DNA of 64,000 nucleotides. Origin: Plotosus lineatus. Taxonomy: Eukaryota; Chordata; Actinopteri; Siluriformes; Plotosidae. The position numbers and the translations under genes are program-made. Below the pieces are notes generated by a model. The model was not told the DNA's origin. It searched no databases and saw nothing but the letters and a program-made list of their open reading frames with translations. The stretch lies in NCBI GenBank assembly GCA_024760905.1, contig CM045729.1, forward strand, positions 9,849,580 to 9,913,579, given 5' to 3'. Positions 1 to 9,845 of this stretch are shown here, piece by piece (position 1 is the first letter of the stretch; every line of letters begins with the position of its first letter).

Positions 1-341
1 CGGAGAAAGTTTTTCTAGAATGAATGAGCCACAGTCTGATCTTCAACTTTCAAAATAAACTGTCGACTGCATCCCCGAGGAACCGAATTAAACACGAACA
101 CTTTTATAATAATAATAATAATAATAATATCACACAAATTCTCCCACTTTTTTGAAATATAAATGGGAAAAGTTTGCTTCGAGACCACCTCACTGCTGAT
201 GCTGCGGCAGGCTGCGTCCATTGTTTCCAAACGACAGAATGAAGTGCCGCTCCGTCCCAGTTCAGGCAGGGACCGCCCACTCAACTCAATCTCTCAAGCT
301 TCGACGCGTGACGCTTTTGCCTCGCATCTGACTGTATTCTG

Positions 342-430
342 TCTTCCTTTCGGCTTTTTCCCTTTTACTCGGGAGTCGCCACAGCGAATCATCTGATTCG
401 CACATTTGATTTGGCAGAGGTTTTTAGCAG
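342..430 (-). mobile_element. tRNA-derived SINE, 3' part (interrupted)
   Basis: Read on the minus strand this is the tail of the SINE seen intact at 30094-30455 and 31618-31862, ending in the LINE-like motif for 'GCGACTCCCGAGTAAAAGGG'. It breaks off at 430, where a hAT-like hairpin element starts. The SINE resumes at 712 with its tRNA-proximal part. About 115 bases of the SINE middle are missing compared with copy 2. Confidence 0.75.
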
Positions 431-711
431 GTTGTTTCAACCAAGCAGCAGCACACCTGACTTGGCTCATTCAAACAACTGATAAGAGTCTTCAGGCAGT
501 TGATTGGTCAATCTATGTGCTCTGTCCAGAGACTGACAAATCAAACGACTGAAGACTCGTATCAGTTGTTTGAATGAGCCAGACTGACCAATCAACTGCC
601 TGAAGACTTTTATCAGTTGTTTGAATGAGCCAAGTCAGGTGTGTTGATGCTTGGTTGAAACAAAAACCTGCAGCCACATGGCCCTTTGTGGCACGAGTTT
701 GACACCCCTGC
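431..711 (-). mobile_element. hAT-like non-autonomous element with long hairpin arms
   Basis: The right end, read on minus, begins CAGGGGTGTCAAACTCGTG, a terminal sequence typical of hAT-type elements. Two arms of about 80 bases (431-511 and 585-664) are near-perfect reverse complements, with a partial third arm copy between them (about 530-581). No matching terminal repeat is visible at the left end, so the element is truncated or arose by rearrangement. It splits a SINE that is uninterrupted in copies 2 and 4. Confidence 0.65.
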
Positions 712-775
712 CATGGACAGTGAGAGACATGGCCGGCCTTTGATAACCCAGTTAGTGCACTGGAGACATTTTTAC
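712..775 (-). mobile_element. tRNA-derived SINE, continuation after the hairpin insertion
   Basis: The segment matches the SINE body found at 31800-31862 and 58045-58110, including the 'gagagacatggccggccttt' core. It is the 5' half of the SINE that begins at 342. Confidence 0.75.
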
Positions 776-918
776 ACCAATTGATTGAAATAAAATAAGG
801 AAAAGTCTCTATGCTTTAGTTTCAAATCATTCGCAACAAAAAGCTTATGCGTTATTGATGTAAAAATGTCCCCAGTGCACTAACTGGGGTATACTAACTG
901 GTGTGTGTGCATGTGGGT

Positions 919-921
<3 letters not shown>

Positions 922-954
<33 letters not shown>
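922..954. repeat. (CA)n microsatellite in intron 5
   Basis: A CA dinucleotide run lies about 40 bases downstream of the exon 5 donor of copy 1 (minus sense: (TG)n). An equivalent repeat is much longer in copy 4 (58500-58561) and nearly lost in copy 2. Confidence 0.9.
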
Positions 955-956
<2 letters not shown>

Positions 957-995
957 TAGAATGAATGAGTCAAATTGGTACTTTCAGTTGCTTAC

Positions 996-1114
996 TGTAT
1001 TGTACAGTGTCCTGCATCTTCTCCCAGACTCTGAACTTCAGGTTGCTCAGATGCTTTGCCACATGGATCAGTGCTCCTGAAAGCTCGTCTGGATGCTGCA
1101 GTGTGCACTGGGCT
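996..1114 (-). CDS. finTRIM copy 1, exon 5 (coiled-coil/linker)
   Basis: The exon is 119 bases. It is entered after a 'tgtgtttccag' acceptor and left at a GTAAGC donor (995-990). It encodes RAQCTLQHPDELSGALIHVA and on to a Q-Y end that joins B30.2 in phase 1. The acceptor was chosen because only AG at 1115-1116 keeps the frame from exon 4 (AAA AG|A GCC = K-R-A). The same exon, with the same length and borders, is found in copies 2, 4 and the plus-strand fragment. Confidence 0.85.
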
Positions 1115-1200
1115 CTGGAAACACATTCGGGAGTCAGTGCTGCTGTGGGTTTGGATTGAGAAACACAGAGAATGAGAGAGACAGGAAGCACATCACTCAC

Positions 1201-1223
1201 CTTTTCACTGTGGCCTTGTAGTT
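1201..1223 (-). CDS. finTRIM copy 1, exon 4 (23-base micro-exon)
   Basis: A 23-base exon encodes N-Y-K-A-T-V-K plus two bases. It lies between a 'gttgtacag' acceptor and a GTGAGT donor. Intron 4 downstream is 86 bases. A 23-base exon at this position is typical of finTRIM genes. It is conserved in copy 4 (58796-58818) and the plus-strand fragment (13411-13433); in copy 2 it is fused to exon 5. Confidence 0.85.
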
Positions 1224-1351
1224 CTGTACAACAACAAAGTAAATATGAGTGGAGATGATTGACATTTTTACACCAATGAAATGTGGCGTTTCTGATTATG
1301 GAAACAAGTTTTACTTTCTCACAGTATAAATACTGAATAAATGATCCTCAC

Positions 1352-1582
1352 TTGTAAGAACAAGACGTCTTCAGCTCTCATCTCCTCTTCTATGGCTCTG
1401 ATTGTGTCTGAAAGAGATGAAATGTCTCTGCTCAGCTTCTCCATCTTCTCCTTCATCATCTGACTCTTCTGCTCCTCTTCCTCTCTCAGTGCAGTGATCC
1501 TGACTGTCTCTTCATCTTGTAGAAACCGGTGAAGCTCCTCAAACTTCTCCTTAATCTGACGCTCTGTGTGTTGGGCCTGAAT
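1352..1582 (-). CDS. finTRIM copy 1, exon 3 (coiled coil)
   Basis: This 231-base exon encodes 77 residues ([20 protein letters not shown] ... EDVLFLQ). They are strongly heptad-like, rich in Glu, Lys and Leu, and form the main coiled coil that drives TRIM dimerisation. The acceptor is 'cactgcag' and the donor GTGAGG, both phase 0. The exon is open throughout and co-linear with copy 2 at exactly +34000. Confidence 0.9.
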
Positions 1583-1674
1583 CTGCAGTGAAGTGGAATT
1601 CAAATGAAATAGAATCCATTATGCAATGATGTAAAATATAATTATAATATCAAACCCATGCTATTGATTCTGAC

Positions 1675-1770
1675 CTTTATATGCTCTGCAGTCTGACTCC
1701 AGTTCAGTTTACAGTCTTTAAAGATATCCAGTTTCTCCTGTAGGGACTTCAGTGCAGTTTTGAGCTCCTC
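1675..1770 (-). CDS. finTRIM copy 1, exon 2 (96 bases, coiled-coil start)
   Basis: This is a 96-base phase 0 exon encoding 32 residues, starting EELKTALKSLQEKLDIFKDC and ending AEHIK. The acceptor 'tttgtttcag' and donor GTCAGA are intact. The 96-base size is the classic second coiled-coil exon of TRIM genes. Confidence 0.9.
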
Positions 1771-1908
1771 CTGAAACAAATCCACACACTGCATGGAGAC
1801 TCTGTGTTTCAGATCTTATTTTACACATCGTTACCTCACACCACTGTTTATTATGGAGATTTAACTCTACAATGTTCAGTGTGTGGTTTTATAATATACA
1901 TTATTTAC

Positions 1909-2307
1909 CTGACAGTCTGTTACTGCCTCATCAATGGGGCAGAATTTGTGGTTGGTGTGTTTTCTTGAATCCCGACACACCACACACACCGGCTGTTGAT
2001 CGTCCAGACAGAAGAGTTTTAATTTCTCACTGTGCAGACTGCAGACTGTTTCAGACCCTGATGAAGATCTCTGACTTCTCTCCTGTAAGAAAGTCTCACA
2101 CAGGTTCTTTAAGGCCAGATTGATGGGAGGAGAATCCATGGGCGAATTCCTCCTACAAACGGGACATTCTCTGGATCCTTTGGTCTCCCAGAACTTCTCC
2201 AAACACACTTTACACACACTGTGACTGCAGCCCAGAACAACAGGATTCTTGAAGATTTCACAGCACACAGGACAGGAGAAATCCTCCTCTGAGAACTTAG
2301 AAGCCAT
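1909..2307 (-). CDS. finTRIM copy 1, exon 1: RING finger and B-box
   Basis: The first coding exon of 399 bases (133 aa) starts [21 protein letters not shown]3HC4 RING lies at about residues 12-52 (CPVC, then CSHSVCKVC, then CPVCRR). This fold recruits E2 enzymes, so the protein is a probable E3 ubiquitin ligase. A B-box 2 zinc finger follows at about 93-130, with C-x2-H, C-x2-C and H-x2-H ligands visible. The ATG at 2307 is the only one that precedes the RING closely, and it is shared by all copies. The exon ends at a GTAAAT donor (1908-1907). Copies 2 and 4 differ by only a few residues, mainly between RING and B-box. The copy is incomplete only because its B30.2 exon is off the left edge; nothing in exons 1-5 is broken. 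finTRIMs act in fish antiviral responses; that is family knowledge, not seen here. Confidence 0.92.
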
Positions 2308-2345
2308 TTTATTTTGCTGTTGTTGTTCTCTCCAGTCCGAATGTT

Positions 2346-2367
2346 CAGAGTTTCACTTTCACTTTGA
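2346..2367 (-). promoter_or_regulatory. ISRE-like interferon response element, copy 1
   Basis: Read on minus this is TCAAAGTGAAAGTGAAACTC, about 40-60 bases upstream of the ATG. GAAAGTGAAAC fits the ISRE pattern GAAANNGAAAC bound by ISGF3 and IRFs. It is identical in copy 2 (36346-36367) but broken in copy 4. It is so close to the start codon that it may sit in the core promoter or the 5' UTR. Confidence 0.65.
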
Positions 2368-2993
2368 TTAAAAGTAATTGCAGCCTGATTTCAGGTTTCT
2401 TTAAAGTAAAACACACGACTTTGTAGATCCAGTTATTAATCACTTCTTCTCACAGTGCTGAGAATGAGACTCAGATTTCTCCATAAATCGAGAATAAAAC
2501 AAAACTCACCAGAGCAGAACACTGCAGGCTGGTTATGGAGGACTGTGGTCGTCTCAGTCTCCACACTTCCTGAATAGGAGGAGTTTTCGAGAGACTTTTA
2601 GACAGAATGATGTTCCCAACATTCGCAAAGTCACAAATTGTCACAAAATGACATTCATCAGAAAAGTTGGAAAATGCAAAATATGCTAAGCTCATTAGCA
2701 TTCACCGCATGAAGAGGTAGCCTAAAGTCTGTTCAATAAACAAACAACTGCAGTTATTACACTTGTGTCTGTAACGTTGGGGTCATGGACAATATAGCAA
2801 TGTCCATCAGTCGCCTGTAGATGGAAGCAAAGGAGAAAATAAGTGAGAAAAAAAAAACCCAATAAGAAAAATATGAATTATCAACAAAGGAGTCATTGCA
2901 GTTTTCCCTGCCTGACTTGCAATGGTTCCTTAAAATCTCTCTAATCACAGACAGTGAGAGTTGTGGCTGGCCTTTGATCATCCAGTTTGCTGC

Positions 2994-2995
<2 letters not shown>

Positions 2996-3055
<60 letters not shown>

Positions 3056-3068
3056 TGTGTGTGTGTTG
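2996..3068. repeat. (GT)n microsatellite
   Basis: A long GT run of about 30 units follows a decayed SINE end. The equivalent run upstream of copy 2 is at 36955-37013. Confidence 0.95.
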
Positions 3069-3236
3069 GGGGGTGTTAGCAATGACAATTCAGTGATGAG
3101 ACTTCACAGTGTTCTCTCACCATGAAAACAACATCTGAATGAACATGAGGATCATCAGCCTCGAACAAGCATTTCTCTCAATAGGAAAAAAGGATTGTAT
3201 ATCTATATATATTTTTTATTTTTAATTTTTTTTGTT

Positions 3237-3268
<32 letters not shown>

Positions 3269-3368
3269 TCAGAAGTAAAATAATGAGGTTTTTAAAACGT
3301 GTGCGAACAAACTTGCCTTTGCCCTCAGTCATGCATGAATTACACAAAATGTCATGGATGACATATGT

Positions 3369-3520
3369 CCATCATTCGTTCATTTTCGGAACCGTTTCAT
3401 CCTAATTAGGGTTGCAAGAGGTTGGCTTCCATCTCAGCTGACTCTGGGTGTGGGCAGAGTACACCCTGTACAGCTTGCCAGGCCATTGCAGGGCTGACAT
3501 CTGTTCATATTAAATCTAAT
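3369..3520 (-). repeat. Teleost dispersed repeat fragment (type B)
   Basis: The sequence contains 'ctaattagggttgcaag' and 'gcagagtacaccctg', hallmarks of a high-copy teleost repeat. Longer copies in this window (11341-11565, 52515-52890) show a tRNA-like box B near the other end. Related pieces occur at 10300-10440, 37380-37515, 50155-50270 and 60535-60630. It is probably SINE-derived. Confidence 0.55.
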
Positions 3521-3777
3521 ATAAATTTTCCAGACAATATCTAAATGAGTTTTAATCTCTCCACCTACATATTGAAGCTCCAGTCTTTCTATTCTGGGTT
3601 ATTTGGGCTCTTCAATCTCGACAGGAAGATTCCATTCATGGTATGGTTTTTGACATCTGGAAATCTCACAGGATCTCATACATGAGCATGTTAATTGCAA
3701 TAAGACTGGACATCTGCAAAAGACAATCGTGGATATAATGTGTCACGTCAAGAACAGGAAATGTTACATTAATACAT

Positions 3778-3791
3778 GCCGAAATGACTCT
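3778..3791. repeat. Target site duplication, left, of RTE LINE 3792-4983
   Basis: The 14 bases gccgaaatgactct match gccgaaattactct at 4984-4997 with one mismatch. The unoccupied site in the copy 2 unit (37783-37796) reads gacgaaattactct. Confidence 0.75.
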
Positions 3792-4983
3792 TCTTCTTTT
3801 CCTTTCGGCTGTTCCCTTCAGGGGTCGCCACAGCGAACCATCCGCCTCCATCTCGCCCTGTCCTCTGCATCTTCTTCTCTTACTCCAATGACCTTCATGT
3901 CCTCCTTCACCACATCCATAAATCTCTTCTTTGATCTTCCTCTCGGCCTTCTGCCTGGTAATTCCAACCTCAGCATCCTACTGCCAATATACTCACTATC
4001 CCTCCTCTGTACATGTCCAAACCATCTCAATCTGGCCTCTCTGACTTTGTCTCCAAAACATCTTACATGGGCTGTCCCTCTGATGTACTAATTTCTGATC
4101 CTATCCATCCTCGTTACTCCCAGAGAGAACCTCAACATTTTCATCTCCGCTACCTCCAGCTCTGTCTCCTGCCTTTTCCTCAGCGCCATGGTTTCGAGGC
4201 CTCACCACCATCTTGTACACTTTTCGTTTCATTCTTGCTCACACTCTCCTATCGCACATCACACCGGACACTTTTCTCCAACCATTCCAGCCTGCCTGCA
4301 CACGGTTCTTCACCTCTTTTCCACACTCTCCATTGCTCTGGATTGTTGAGCCTCGGTACTTAAAATCCTCCACCTTCGTTATCTCTGCTCCCTTTAACAT
4401 CACCGTTCCTCCTGGGTCCTTCTCATTCACACACATGTATTCTGATTTTCTGTGGCTAACCTTCATTCCTTTCCTTTCCAGGGCATACCTCCACCTCTCT
4501 AGATTTTCCTGCACTTGTTCTCTGCTCTCACTACAGATCACAATGTCATCTGCAAACATCATAGTTCATGGAGATTCTTGCCTCACCTCGTCTGTCAGCC
4601 TGTCCATCACCATAGCAAACAAGAAGGGGCTGAGAGCTGACCCTTGATGCAGTCCCACCTCCACCTTGAATTCGTCGGTCACGCCGACAGCACACCTCAC
4701 CACTGTCCTACATCTCTCATACATGTCCTGCACCACTCTGACATACTTCTCTCTCACTCCAGACCTCATGCAATACCACGGTTCTTCTCTTGGAACCCTG
4801 TCATATGCTTTCTCCAGATCCTCAAAGGCACAATGCAGTTCCCTCTGACCTTCTCTGTACTTCTCTATTAACATCCTCTCAGCAAACATTGCATCAGTGA
4901 TACTCTTTCTTGGCATGAAACCAAACTGTTGCTCACAAATGCTGACCTCTGCCCTTAGTCTAGCTTCCACTAGTCTTTCCCAC
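3792..4983 (-). mobile_element. RTE-clade LINE, 5'-truncated
   Basis: The minus-strand element starts inside the reverse transcriptase domain (EARLRAEVSICEQQFGF, near 4970) and runs to the LINE 3' end with its GAAGAAG tail at 3792-3800. FADDIVICS, the RT catalytic motif, is read near 4550. Reading frames change several times (3818-4030, 4239-4562, 4566-4970), so it is dead. It is flanked by a 14-base target duplication, with an empty site in the copy 2 unit, so it inserted after the gene duplication. Confidence 0.9.
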
Positions 4984-5192
4984 GCCGAAATTACTCTGAT
5001 GTTTTGATTATCTGATGCATTCAGAAAAAAAAATTTGCATTTTAAAAATTTATTTTAAACCATTTAAAAATAGTATAACAGATCAACATATTCTGACAGA
5101 ATCAGCCAGCGATTAATGTTTTCCATTTAAAGTACTAAAGCAATTAAATCAATCTGGTAAAATTGACCAGTCTGATGGGATCTATACAGAGC

Positions 5193-5790
5193 GCTGAGCC
5201 CCTTCTTGTTTGCGATGATGATGGACAGGCTGACAGATGAGGTGAGACAAGAATCTCCATGGACTATGATGTTTGCAGATGACATTGTGATCTGTAGTGA
5301 GAGCAGAGAACAAGTGCAGGAAAATCTAGAGAGGTGGAGGTATGCTCTGGAAAGGAGGGGAATGAAGGTTAGTCTCAGTAAGACAGAATACATGTGTGTG
5401 AACGACAAGGACCCAAGAGGAACAGTGAGTTTACAGGGAGAAGAGATCAGACAGGTGGAGGATTTTAAGTACTTAGGGTCAACAATCAAGAGAAGTGGAG
5501 AGTGTGGAAAAGAGGTGAAGAAGCGTGTGCAGGCAGGTTGGAATGGTTGGAGAAAAGTGTCCGGAGTGATGTGTGATAGGAGGATGTCGGCAAGAATGAA
5601 AGGAAAAGTATACAAGACGGTGGTAAGGCCAGCGATGTTGTATGGTTTAGAAACAGTGTCCCTGGGGAAAAGACAGGAGGCAGAGCTGGAGGTAGCAGAG
5701 ATGAAAATGTTGAGGTTCTCTTTGGGAGTAACGAGGATGGATAGGATCAGGAATGAGCACATCAGAGGGACAGCACATATAAGACGTTAG
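5193..5790 (+). mobile_element. RTE LINE fragment, RT and thumb region
   Basis: An open frame (5206-5790, 194 aa) covers the LINE from the RT core (LSPFLF, FADDIVICS) to the conserved RIRNEHIRGTAHI segment. It is truncated at both ends and lacks the 3' tail. It sits exactly where homology between the copy 1 and copy 2 flanks stops, so it may mark a rearrangement breakpoint. Confidence 0.85.
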
Positions 5791-6660
5791 TTAAGTCCGC
5801 AAGTTGTGTGATGTGATTTTTATCAGAGTTGACAGAGATATTATTGCCGCATTTTGAAAAAACCTGCATGCTTCTGTGCCTTGTGGATGATCACATTCAT
5901 GTGACCGCTTCCCTCTTTTGGTCATTTTAAAATAGATGTTTATAAGCAAAAATAAAAAATAGTAGGTGTCAATTTCTTAGCGATTACCAACATGAATCAT
6001 GGTTTTGTTTTTACTGGGAGCTTCCATATCCTGTCTGAAAACAAATTCTATTGGCTGAAGGCCTTTGTGAGATTCCGCACTGCCCAATCGCAGCATGGCT
6101 CTTATTATACCGAGCTGTCTAAACATCGAATGATTGTAGATAGAGTCCAGAAACACGGACACAATTACAATCCCGGACAAGTGACAAAACAATATTATAA
6201 AAAACTTTTCACTTGTAAAAAAAAAAAAATACATTTTGATCAAAGATCTCGCAATGCAAAATAAGTGAGCAAACGTGACATGCTTAATAAAATGAGTATA
6301 TGGCGTATTGTTTACGCCCAACTACAGCCCTGTTGATGAGGTGGAAGAAAGCTAGTGGATCTGTATGATGACCGTTAGGTTTCAATGCTGAATACTGGTG
6401 AGAAATGCAAATATATTATTTTATTTCATAGACACGAAGCAGACGGATGATTTATTACACTGCTTGCAAAATGCTAAACAATCTGGGCAATTCAGCAGTT
6501 TACTGCAGGGCTGCTTTTCATGCATTATCCTCTTCACAATACGTATTTGTCCGATGTACAGTACCTGTGCAAAGTTGGGATGTAATTACTTACCACCATT
6601 TTAGGTTTTTTTTATAGGAACTCATATATTTATTGTACGGAATAACAATAATAAATAATA
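5791..6660. other. No recognised gene
   Basis: AT-rich sequence. Overlapping open frames of 90-114 codons on both strands (5977-6321) show no motif recognised here. Confidence 0.5.
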
Positions 6661-6700
6661 AATGCAGCCATGAGGCGGGGGGGGGGGGGGGCACTAACCA

Positions 6701-7564
6701 GTGTCTCTCCCCCTTAGCCGGTCCGAAGCCCGGATAAATGCAGAGGGTTGCAACAGGAAGGGCATCCGGCATAAAACCTCTGCCACATTAAAAATGAAAA
6801 TGGTCAAAACAAAATTCATACCGGATCGGTCGAGGCCCGGGTTAACAATGACCGGCATCAGTGCTGTCAACCAACAGGGTGCTGATGGAAATTGGACTAC
6901 TGTTGGTCGAAGACGTCGAAGAAGGAGAGGCGGGAGGCGTGTCCGTAGGCAGAGAGAGAAGACGAAAGGCATGAGCCTAGGACTGAGAGTAGGGACTTTG
7001 AATGTTGGAACTATGCAAGGAAAAGGCAGAGAGCTGGCTGACATGATGCAGAGGAGGAAGGTGGACATACTGTGTGTTCAGGAGACCAGGTGGAAAGGTA
7101 GCAAGGCTAGAAGCTTAGGAGCAGGGTTTAAGCTGTTTTATCATGGTGTGGATGGGAAGAGAAATGGAGTAGGAGTCATCTTGAAGGAGGGGTTTGTCAG
7201 GAATGTTCTAGAAGTGAAAAGAGTGTCAGACAGAGTGATGAGTCTCAAGTTAGAAATTGAAGGTGTGATGGTCAATGTTGTTAGTGCTTATGCCCCACAG
7301 ACAGGATGTGAGCGAGAAGAGAAGGAGAGATTCTGGAGTGACTTAGATGAAGTGATGCAGTGTACCCCCAGAGGTGAAAGAGTGGTCATTGGGGCAGACT
7401 TCAATGGACATGTTGGTGCAGGCAACAGAGGGGACGAGGAAGTGATGGGTAGGTTTGGTATCCAGGACAGGAACACAGAAGGACAGATGTTGATCGATTT
7501 TGCAAAAAGGATGGAAATGGCTGTGGTGAATACTTTCTTCAAGAAGAAACGAAGCATAGGGTGA
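6701..7564 (+). pseudogene. RTE LINE endonuclease domain, frameshifted
   Basis: The 287-codon frame contains the endonuclease/exonuclease/phosphatase fold in order: GTLNVGTM, the VQETRW catalytic Gln-Glu motif, SAYAP and IGADFNGHVG. A small deletion near 7553 throws the frame off just before the last EEP motif (TQVDYILCRR), which is read in the next frame from 7561. The N-terminal 75 residues are basic (RRRRRRRGGRR), as expected for nucleic acid binding. Confidence 0.85.
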
Positions 7565-7962
7565 CTTCTGAAAGCGGAGGTAAGAGCACACAGGTAGACT
7601 ACATCTTGTGTAGGCGATGTAATTTGAAGGAAGTCAGTGACTGCAAAGTAGTAGTGGGTGAGAGTGTTGCCAAACAGCATAGGATGGTGGTGTGCAGGAT
7701 GACGCTGATGGTGAGAAAGGTGAAAAAGGCAAAGGCAGAGCAGAAGACAAAGTGGTGGAAGCTGAAAAAGGAAGAGTGTCGGGTTATCTTCAAGGAGGAG
7801 TTGAAACACGCTTTTGGTAGTCAGGAAGTGCTTGCAGATGACTGGACAACCACAGCCAATGTGATCAGGGAGACAGGTAGGAGAGTACTTGGTGTGTCCT
7901 CTGGAAGGAAAGTAGATAAGGAAACTTGGTGGTGGAATGAGGAAGTGCAGGAGTGTGTATAA
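7561..7962 (+). pseudogene. RTE LINE endonuclease end and linker
   Basis: This frame continues the endonuclease (TQVDYILCRRCNLKEVSDCK, then the KQHRMVV segment) into the Lys-rich linker that precedes the RT. It ends at a frameshift near 7957, where the LINE consensus for 'gtgtacaaaggaag' has become 'gtgtataaaaagaag'. Confidence 0.8.
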
Positions 7963-9544
7963 AAAGAAGAGGTTAGCTAAGAAGAAGTGGGACATTGAGA
8001 GGACCGAAGAGAGTAAACAGGAGTACAGGGAGACACAGCGTAAGGCAAAGGTAGTGGTGTCAAAGGCCAAACAGAGGGCGTATGATGACTTGTATGATAG
8101 GTTGGACAGTAAGGAGGGAGAAAATGATTTATACAGGTTAGCACAGCAGAGAAATAGAGATGAGAAAGACGTGCAGCAAGTTAGAGTGATAAAGGACAGA
8201 GAGGGAAATGTATTGACTGATGACAGAAGTGTGCTGGGAAGATGGAAAGAGTACTTTGAAGAGCTGATGAATGAGGAAAATGAGAGAGAAAAAAGAGTAG
8301 AAGGGGTGACCGTTGAGGACCAGGAAGTAGCAAAGATTAGTAAGGGAGAAGTGAGCAGGGCATTGAAGAGGATGACGAGTGGAAAGGCAGTTAGTCCTGA
8401 TGATATACTGGTGGAGGTATGGAAGTGTCTAGAAGAGGTAGCAGTAGATTTTCTGACAAGTACATTCAACAAGGTCCGAGAGAGTGAGAGGATGCCGGAG
8501 GAATGTAGGAGAAGTGTGCTTGTGCCCATTTTTAAGAATAAAAGAGACGTGCAGAGTTGTGGTAACGAAAGAGGGATAAAGTTGATGAACCATACAATGA
8601 AGTTATGGGAAAGAATAGTGGAAGCTAGACTAAGGGCAGAGGTCAGCATTTGTGAACAACAGTTTGGTTTCATGCCAAGAAAGAGCACCACAGATGCAGT
8701 GTTTGCTTTGAGGATGTTAATAGAGAAGTACAGAGGTCAGAAGGAGCTGCATTGTGCCTTTGTGGATCTGGACAAAGCATATGACAGGGTGCCAAGAGAA
8801 GAACTGTGGTATTGTATGAGGAAGTCTGGAGTGGCAGAGAAGTATGTTAGAGTGGTGCAGAACATGTATGAGAGATGTAAGACAGTGGTGAGGTGTGCTG
8901 TCAGTGTGACAGAAGAGTTTAAGGTGGAGGTGGGACTGCATCAAGGGTCAGCTCTCAGCCCCTTCTTGTTTGTTACAGTGATGGACAGGCTGACAGACGA
9001 GGTTAGACAAGAATCTCCATGGACTATGATGTTTGCAGATGACATTGTGATCTGTAGTGAGAGCAGAGAACAAGTGGAGGAAAATCTAGAGAGGTGGAGG
9101 TATGCCCTGGAAAGGAGGGGAATGAAGGTTAGTCTCAGTAAGACAGAATACATGTGTGTGAACGACAAGGACCCAAGAGGAACAATGAGGTTACAGGGGG
9201 CAGAGATAAAGAAGGTGGATGATTTTAAGTACTTTGGCTCAACAATCCAGAGCAATGGAAAGTGTGGAAAAGAGGTGAAGAAGCGCGTGCAGGCAGGTTG
9301 GAATGGATGGAGAAAAGTGTCCGGTGTGATGTGTGATAGGAGAGTATCGGCAAGAATGAAGGGAAAAGTGTACAAGACGGTGATGAGGCCAGCGATGTTG
9401 TATGGTTTAGAGACAGTGGCCCTGGGTAAAAGACAGGAGTCAGAGTTGGAGGTAGCAGACATGAAAATGTTGAGGTTCTCTTTGGGAGTAATGATGATGG
9501 ATAGGATCAGAAACGAGTACATCAGAGGGTCAACACATGTTTGA
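7937..9544 (+). pseudogene. RTE LINE reverse transcriptase ORF
   Basis: The 535-codon frame is the longest LINE frame in the window. RT motifs appear in order: FGFMPRKSTTDAVFALRML, HCAFVDLDKAYDRVPREEL, HQGSALSPFLF and MMFADDIVICS, where the Asp pair binds the catalytic metals. A single TGA at 9542-9544 cuts off the last ~80 residues; the same frame stays open to 9787 and ends CGDP as in other copies. The thumb and connection region (CGKEVKKRVQAGWNGWRKVS) is intact. Confidence 0.88.
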
Positions 9545-9845
9545 TGTTTTGGAGACAAAGTCAGAGAGGCTAGATTGAGGTGGTTTGGACATGTACAGAG
9601 GAGGGATAGTGAGTATATTGGTAGTAGGATGCTGAGGTTGGAACTACCATGCAGAAGTCCCAGAGGAAGACCAAAGAGAAGATTTATGGATGTGGTGAAG
9701 GCGGACATGAAGGTCGTTGGAGTAAGAGTAGAGGATGCAGAGGATAGGGGGAGATGGAGGCAGATCATTTGCTGTGGCGACCCCTGAAGGGAACAGCCGA
9801 AAGAAAAAGAAGAAGAAGAAGAAGAAGAAGAAGAAAGAAGAAGAA

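Larger units (their letters stand above)
1..995 (-). other. Intron 5 of finTRIM copy 1 (3' part outside window)
   Basis: This stretch matches the intron between coiled-coil exon 5 and the B30.2 exon of copy 2 (about 31290-31460 and 31610-31870) and copy 4 (54390-54544 and 57690-58120). It carries the same (AAT)n tract, the same SINE and a (CA)n tract in the same order. The B30.2 exon of copy 1 should therefore lie just left of base 1. The short open frames here are intronic and end in repeat-encoded Ile runs, so they are not genes. Confidence 0.75.
2308..3777. other. Duplicated 5' flank of copy 1
   Basis: The flank is near-identical in order and content to 36308-37782 upstream of copy 2. It contains a decayed SINE piece (about 2917-2995), a long (GT)n tract, a second GT-rich tract (3237-3268) and a repeat fragment at 3369-3520. 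No coding exon was recognised. A 5' untranslated exon could be hidden here but cannot be placed from sequence alone. Confidence 0.6.
6661..9845 (+). mobile_element. RTE-clade LINE, near full length
   Basis: The 5' end is 'tgcagccatgaggcggggg', shared with the 5' ends at 27739 and 54548. An endonuclease region, a linker, a reverse transcriptase and the 3' end 'gctgtggcgacccctgaagg' with a (GAA)n tail (about 9803-9845) follow. RTE LINEs encode one protein with an AP-type endonuclease that nicks the target and an RT that copies the RNA in place. The domains here belong to the lineage related to BovB and to craniofacial development protein 2. Two frameshifts (about 7553 and 7957) and one nonsense change (9542-9544) break an otherwise well-kept frame, so it is a fairly young but inactive copy. 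Confidence 0.92.

Noticed and set aside
15..284. 89-codon minus frame with an Ile run
   Set aside because: It is intron 5 sequence; the Ile run is a translated (AAT)n microsatellite, as in copies 2 and 4.
1115..1142. Alternative acceptor 'acccacag' for exon 5 at about 1143
   Set aside because: Using it would put exon 5 out of frame with exon 4; the acceptor at 1115-1116 gives K-R-A-Q in frame and the same 119-base length in all copies.
2757..3096. Short frames with Cys-Val runs
   Set aside because: They are translations of (GT)n microsatellites.
5977..6321. Overlapping 90- and 114-codon frames on both strands
   Set aside because: No recognisable motif, low-complexity Lys and Phe runs, and no splice or promoter context.
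7288..8691. 467-codon open frame on the minus strand
   Set aside because: It is antisense to the endonuclease and RT of the LINE at 6661-9845. The same Leu/Ser-rich antisense frame recurs opposite every copy (8941-9867, 17418-18248, 23284-24234, 28241-29119), and none has a domain.
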